A DNA stretch of 8,272 bases from Pseudomonadota bacterium (GTDB taxonomy: Bacteria; Pseudomonadota; Alphaproteobacteria; Caulobacterales; Aquidulcibacteraceae): assembly GCA_023461135.1 (NCBI GenBank), contig JAEWNX010000013.1, positions 1-8,272 of the forward strand, given 5' to 3'. The notes below the pieces were generated by a model. That model was given only the letters and a program-made list of their open reading frames with translations, did no database searches and was not told the origin of the DNA. A program made the translations under genes and the position numbers. This document shows positions 5,543 through 8,272 of this stretch, one piece after another (position 1 is the stretch's first letter; the number at the start of each line of letters is the position of its first letter).

Positions 5543-6117
5543 TCGGGCGCGTCGCCTGCAGCCAGATATGGATAAGGATTGATCGCCGTGCCGTGCCACC
5601 AGCGGCGCGGGTTCGCCGTGCGCTGAATCTCGAAATGCAGATGCGGTGTGGTCGCGTTGCCGGTCTCGCCGACATAACCGATCACGTCGCCCTGGCGCAC
5701 GGAATCGCCTTGCTTCAGCCCGTTCGCATAAGCGCTGAGGTGCGCGTAATAATACACCACCTCGCCGCTCTCGTCGGCCTGGTAAAGGCTGACGCCGCCG
5801 AGTTCGCTATTCCAGAAGCGCACGATTTGGCCGTCCGCGGCGGCGAGCACCGGCGCGCCTTGCGGCGCCATGATGTCAATGCCTTCGTGCTGACGGCCAT
5901 CTGAGCGCGCCGCGCCCCACGTGTCGGAGAGATCGGCCGGGCGCAGCCCGCGCACAGGCACGATCAAGCGCCCCGCCGCGCGCTCGATATACTTCTCGGC
6001 GCCAACCGCTTTAGGTACGTCCGCGCGCGCGGCCGGGCGGTCGGCGGCGCCGAGCGCGACGAACAAACCCAAACTCGCGCACAGCGCGAACGGTGCGAAG
6101 ATCGTTCTGACTTTCAA
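5539..6117 (-). CDS. M23 (LytM/DD-endopeptidase-type) peptidase, exported
   Basis: This 192-residue protein has an N-terminal signal sequence (K2, R4, hydrophobic 6-25, possible cleavage after ARA at 30-32) and an M23 domain at about 50-187. Zinc and catalytic residues are intact: H77 and D81 in HEGID, H126 in YYYAHLS, and H159/H161 in PHLHFEI. The family cleaves peptide cross-bridges of peptidoglycan in the periplasm, and the complete site argues for an active enzyme, not a degenerate LytM activator. The start is doubtful: the first usable codon is TTG at 6117, with no Shine-Dalgarno. An in-frame ATG at 6135 is cut off by TAA (6121-6123) after four codons. It follows the L,D-transpeptidase gene on the same strand after 128 bases, so the two wall enzymes may be linked in expression, although a stem-loop lies between them. 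Confidence 0.88.
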   Translation of the reverse strand: MKVRTIFAPFALCASLGLFVALGAADRPAARADVPKAVGAEKYIERAAGRLIVPVRGLRPADLSDTWGAARSDGRQHEGIDIMAPQGAPVLAAADGQIVRFWNSELGGVSLYQADESGEVVYYYAHLSAYANGLKQGDSVRQGDVIGYVGETGNATTPHLHFEIQRTANPRRWWHGTAINPYPYLAAGDAPD

Positions 6118-6196
6118 AAATTACCGCAGGTTCATGAGACCAGGTGCAGCACACGTTGCAAGTCCCTGGCCGCAACGCATTAATGCTCACAGACCT

Positions 6197-6234
6197 GCGG
6201 CGCAACAGCGGCGCCGCTGTGTTCGGCGCGCCGC
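6197..6234 (-). terminator. Two-tier GC-rich stem-loop downstream of the L,D-transpeptidase gene
   Basis: A perfect 16-bp palindrome (ACAGCGGCGCCGCTGT, 6205-6220) sits inside outer 7-bp arms GCGGCGC (6197-6203) and GCGCCGC (6228-6234). It begins 12 bases beyond the transpeptidase stop, where a terminator is expected. There is no T-run after it on the minus strand, so it is not a classical intrinsic terminator. It could be a 3'-end stabiliser or attenuate read-through into the M23 gene. Confidence 0.4.
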
Positions 6235-6245
6235 ACTAAGGGAAC

Positions 6246-7370
6246 CTAGCCGCGCGAGGTCTGGCGCCGTGCCTGCGCGCCGCCTTCTGTGAAGTGCACG
6301 ACCACGCCCGGCTGCACCGCGCGCGCCAAATCCACCGCATCCCAATTCGTGAGCCGGACGCATCCGTGCGAGGCGGTCTTGCTGATGAGTTGCGGGTTTG
6401 GCGTGCCGTGAATGCCGTACCCATCGCGGTTCAGCGCGATCCAGACCAGGCCCACGGGATTGTTCGGGCCCGGCTGAATCACGAACTCGCGGCCGCTGTT
6501 GTCGTTGAAGGACGGAAGTTCATCGGCGTCGTAATTGTATGTCGGATTGAACGCGACGGCTGTCACTTCTAGTTCGCCCGTCGGCGTGTTGTCCTCGCTG
6601 ATCGTGATCGGATAGATCGCCAGCATCTGATCGTTCGCGTCGTACGCACGCAGCGTCAGGTCGTCCTTGTCGATGTCGATGCGCGCCACCTGACCGCCGA
6701 GGCCGCCGCCGACCTGCGCCACCACGACTTCCGCGCCAGCGGTCGTAAAATCCACGCCCGGGTTCAGCGCGCGCAGGAGATCCTCATCCATGTGGAAACG
6801 CTCGGCCACCGCTTCCACGGCGCTGCCGTAGCCGAGCTGCTCTAGCCGCGATTGCGCTTCCAAATCCCGCGGCACCTGAACAAACGGCCCGCCGACATCT
6901 TCTTCCGTGAGCACGTAAGAGACGAGCGCCGGCGCAGTGTCGGTCCGCTCCAGGCGCGTCAACAGCGCATCGTCCGGGCGGCCGTTAATCGGCAGGTTGT
7001 TCGCCTCTTGGTACGCGGCGACAGCCTTGCGCACGTTCTCGCCGTCATAGCCATCGATCACGCCCGGCGAAAAATGAAGGCGATCGAGCAGCACTTGAAT
7101 GCGCACCAAACCGCCATCGTAGGTCGCCGTCGCGGTCGGCGCGGCGGTCTGAGCGTTCTCATCAGGCGCTTGCGCCTGTTGCGCCTGTGCCGCCGGGTCT
7201 GGGCGCGCCGGCGCTGAAACGAAGCGCGCTTCATTCACGCGCTGCATGGTCAAGCGCGCCGTTTCGCTCATCTCGATTTTCGGAATCTCACGCGCGTCTT
7301 GCCGCGACGCCGGCGGCGAGCACGCAGCGAAGATCAGCATTGGCGCAAGCAACAGGGCGTACTTCTGCAC
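6246..7370 (-). CDS. L,D-transpeptidase lipoprotein (YkuD family) with peptidoglycan-binding domain
   Basis: A 374-residue envelope enzyme. The N-terminus carries a lipoprotein signal (MQKYALLLAPMLIFAAC, C17 as lipidated Cys; F at -3 is slightly atypical), with S18 after it, consistent with outer-membrane sorting. A Gln/Ala/Pro-rich linker (about 50-80) leads to a PG_binding_1 domain at about 84-140. A LysM-like segment lies at about 180-219 (VEAVAERFHMDEDLLRALNP). The YkuD catalytic domain spans about 227-360 with H321 (GIHGT) and the nucleophile C337 in SKTASHGCVRLTN. The family makes 3-3 cross-links in peptidoglycan or attaches lipoproteins to it; which of these applies here is not visible. 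The start is GTG with AGGAG five bases upstream (7376-7380). It lies 81 bases downstream of the SH3/TonB-C gene on the same strand, suggesting a shared transcript. Confidence 0.93.
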   Translation of the reverse strand: MQKYALLLAPMLIFAACSPPASRQDAREIPKIEMSETARLTMQRVNEARFVSAPARPDPAAQAQQAQAPDENAQTAAPTATATYDGGLVRIQVLLDRLHFSPGVIDGYDGENVRKAVAAYQEANNLPINGRPDDALLTRLERTDTAPALVSYVLTEEDVGGPFVQVPRDLEAQSRLEQLGYGSAVEAVAERFHMDEDLLRALNPGVDFTTAGAEVVVAQVGGGLGGQVARIDIDKDDLTLRAYDANDQMLAIYPITISEDNTPTGELEVTAVAFNPTYNYDADELPSFNDNSGREFVIQPGPNNPVGLVWIALNRDGYGIHGTPNPQLISKTASHGCVRLTNWDAVDLARAVQPGVVVHFTEGGAQARRQTSRG

Positions 7371-7375
7371 ATGAA

Positions 7376-7380
7376 CTCCT
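7376..7380 (-). promoter_or_regulatory. Ribosome binding site deciding a GTG start
   Basis: AGGAG on the minus strand, five bases before the GTG at 7370. A nearby out-of-frame ATG (7371-7373) would otherwise mislead. Confidence 0.65.
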
Positions 7381-7451
7381 GGCGGTTTTTCATCCCTCAG
7401 GGTCCAACAAGCAGCGGCGCTGCGTTTGGTTCCGTTGCGTACGGTAACCGT

Positions 7452-8272
7452 TCAGTTCGCGCGGAAGGAGAGCGGCAACCGCATCTCGCGGCCTTCGGCG
7501 GAACTACCGTCAGGCAATGTCGTGCGCACGCGCAACTGACGGGAAATACCGATCGCGGCATTGCCGAAACCGTAGCCTGACGGACTCTCCGACGCGACGG
7601 AGCACGCAAGCCGCCCGCTGCCACCGATGATGCAGCTCAGCGTCACATTGCCCGACTGGCCTTCATCCAGCGCTTCGTCGGGGAAATAGCGCGCGAAATC
7701 GCGCGCGCTCGGTTCGCGCACCCAATTGACGTCGCCAACGCCAAGCGCGCCCGACGGCGCCGCCGTGACCCGCGGCTCCTCTTCGTTCGGAAGCTGCTCG
7801 TCGGGCTTTTCGTCTTCTTTATCTTCTTCCTCGTCTTCCTCGCGCACGCGCACGATTGGCGCGGGCGGTGCGCCGCTGCCGGCGACAACGTCTTGCGTGC
7901 GCACGAACGCGTTCTGGCCGTTCCACGAAATTTGGTACCAGTCGTTGCCCAGTCCGCGTTGCACGCGCCCGAACACGTTCAACGTGACGCCCTGTCCGAA
8001 GATCACGACGATGCGGCTTGCAGCGTCTGGCTCCGCGCGCGCTTCGACGCGGTCGCGTCCTGTGATCAATTCAGTTGTCGGCGTAAACGGCTGGACGGCG
8101 TAGGTTTCTTCCTGTGCGCCCTCGCCAGACACGGCGCGCCATGCAAAGGCGCCGGCCAGGAGAATGACGAGAATCCCGACGACGGCGAGAATCGGAATCC
8201 AGGGCAGACCTTTCGCAACAGGCGGCGGCGCCGGCGGCCGCGGCGGCGCCGGGGGTTCATATGGGGGGGGGG
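7452..8272 (-). CDS. Membrane-anchored SH3 and TonB-C-like domain protein, 5' end outside window
   Basis: The frame stays open to the right edge (272 codons before the TGA at 7452-7454). The GTG at 8132 is internal, because the frame continues upstream through a transmembrane helix. Order of features from the visible N-terminus: a Pro/Ala-rich segment (PYEPPAPPRPPAPPP), one membrane helix from LPWIPILAVV through LLAGAFAW (about 8139-8207), a bacterial SH3 domain (about 7880-8080; TTELITGRDRVEARAEPDA through WYQISWNGQNAFVRT), a highly acidic Glu/Asp linker (about 7780-7860), and a TonB-C-like domain (about 7455-7735; NVTLSCIIGGSGRLACSV then SPSGYGFGNAAI). A single helix after a proline-rich N-terminus suggests cytoplasmic N-in, periplasmic C-out topology. 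The SH3 domain may bind peptidoglycan, and the neighbours are wall enzymes. True TonB function is unsupported, since no ExbB/ExbD genes are visible. Confidence 0.85.
   Translation of the reverse strand, partial: PPPYEPPAPPRPPAPPPVAKGLPWIPILAVVGILVILLAGAFAWRAVSGEGAQEETYAVQPFTPTTELITGRDRVEARAEPDAASRIVVIFGQGVTLNVFGRVQRGLGNDWYQISWNGQNAFVRTQDVVAGSGAPPAPIVRVREEDEEEDKEDEKPDEQLPNEEEPRVTAAPSGALGVGDVNWVREPSARDFARYFPDEALDEGQSGNVTLSCIIGGSGRLACSVASESPSGYGFGNAAIGISRQLRVRTTLPDGSSAEGREMRLPLSFRAN

Noticed and set aside
6154..6186. Inverted repeat CGTTGC/GCAACG and palindrome GCATTAATGC upstream of the M23 gene
   Set aside because: Short elements likely by chance. They could be operator-like but have no match to a known site, so they are not called as a feature.
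8066..8260. Minus-strand frame starting with ATG at 8260
   Set aside because: Out of frame with the SH3/TonB-C protein, Arg-rich, and a shadow of its proline-rich and membrane segments.

Overview
The window is GC-rich bacterial DNA, densely packed with genes on both strands. It most likely comes from an alphaproteobacterium of the Caulobacterales/Hyphomonadaceae type. This is an inference from three things: a short PAS_5-family protein, the style of small receivers, PilZ and TonB-C-like proteins, and the high GC with GTG/TTG starts. No rRNA, tRNA, CRISPR array, insertion sequence or phage gene was seen.

Layout. (1) 1-712, minus, runs off the left edge: a secreted protein rich in Cys, His and Pro, which I cannot assign to a named family. 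(2) 880-1410, plus: PAS_5-type protein. (3) About 1244-1822, minus: single-domain response regulator whose frame runs past the receiver into the antisense of the PAS gene. (4) 2014-2466, plus: a degenerate paralogue of that receiver, divergently oriented. (5) 2463-4136, minus: GMC-family flavin oxidoreductase. (6) 4137-4291: divergent spacer with a REP/BIME-like double palindrome, a CtrA-box-like site and a 14-bp perfect palindrome over the next start codon. (7) 4292-4909, plus: protein with two PilZ-like domains. (8) 5003-5542, plus: GYF_2 domain fused to a domain resembling the Cas2-like/SinR family. (9) 5539-6117, minus: M23 (LytM) peptidase. (10) 6246-7370, minus: L,D-transpeptidase lipoprotein. 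(11) 7452-8272, minus, runs off the right edge: membrane-anchored protein with SH3 and TonB-C-like domains.

Two themes emerge. The left and centre hold small signalling proteins (PAS, two receivers, PilZ) around an unrelated metabolic oxidoreductase. The right third (7452-8272, 6246-7370, 5539-6117, all minus) is a cell-envelope cluster: a peptidoglycan cross-linking enzyme, a peptidoglycan hydrolase or its regulator, and a membrane protein with an SH3 domain that may bind the wall. Convergent genes meet in a repeated way: two pairs share four bases at their stop codons (CTAG at 2463-2466, CTAA at 5539-5542). A third pair would do the same (CTAA at 1407-1410) if the response regulator frame were shifted by one base near its end.

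The best candidates for something undescribed are the GYF_2 + Cas2-like fusion, the divergent canonical/degenerate receiver pair, and the Cys/His/Pro-rich secreted protein. None amounts to a demonstrated new system from sequence alone.
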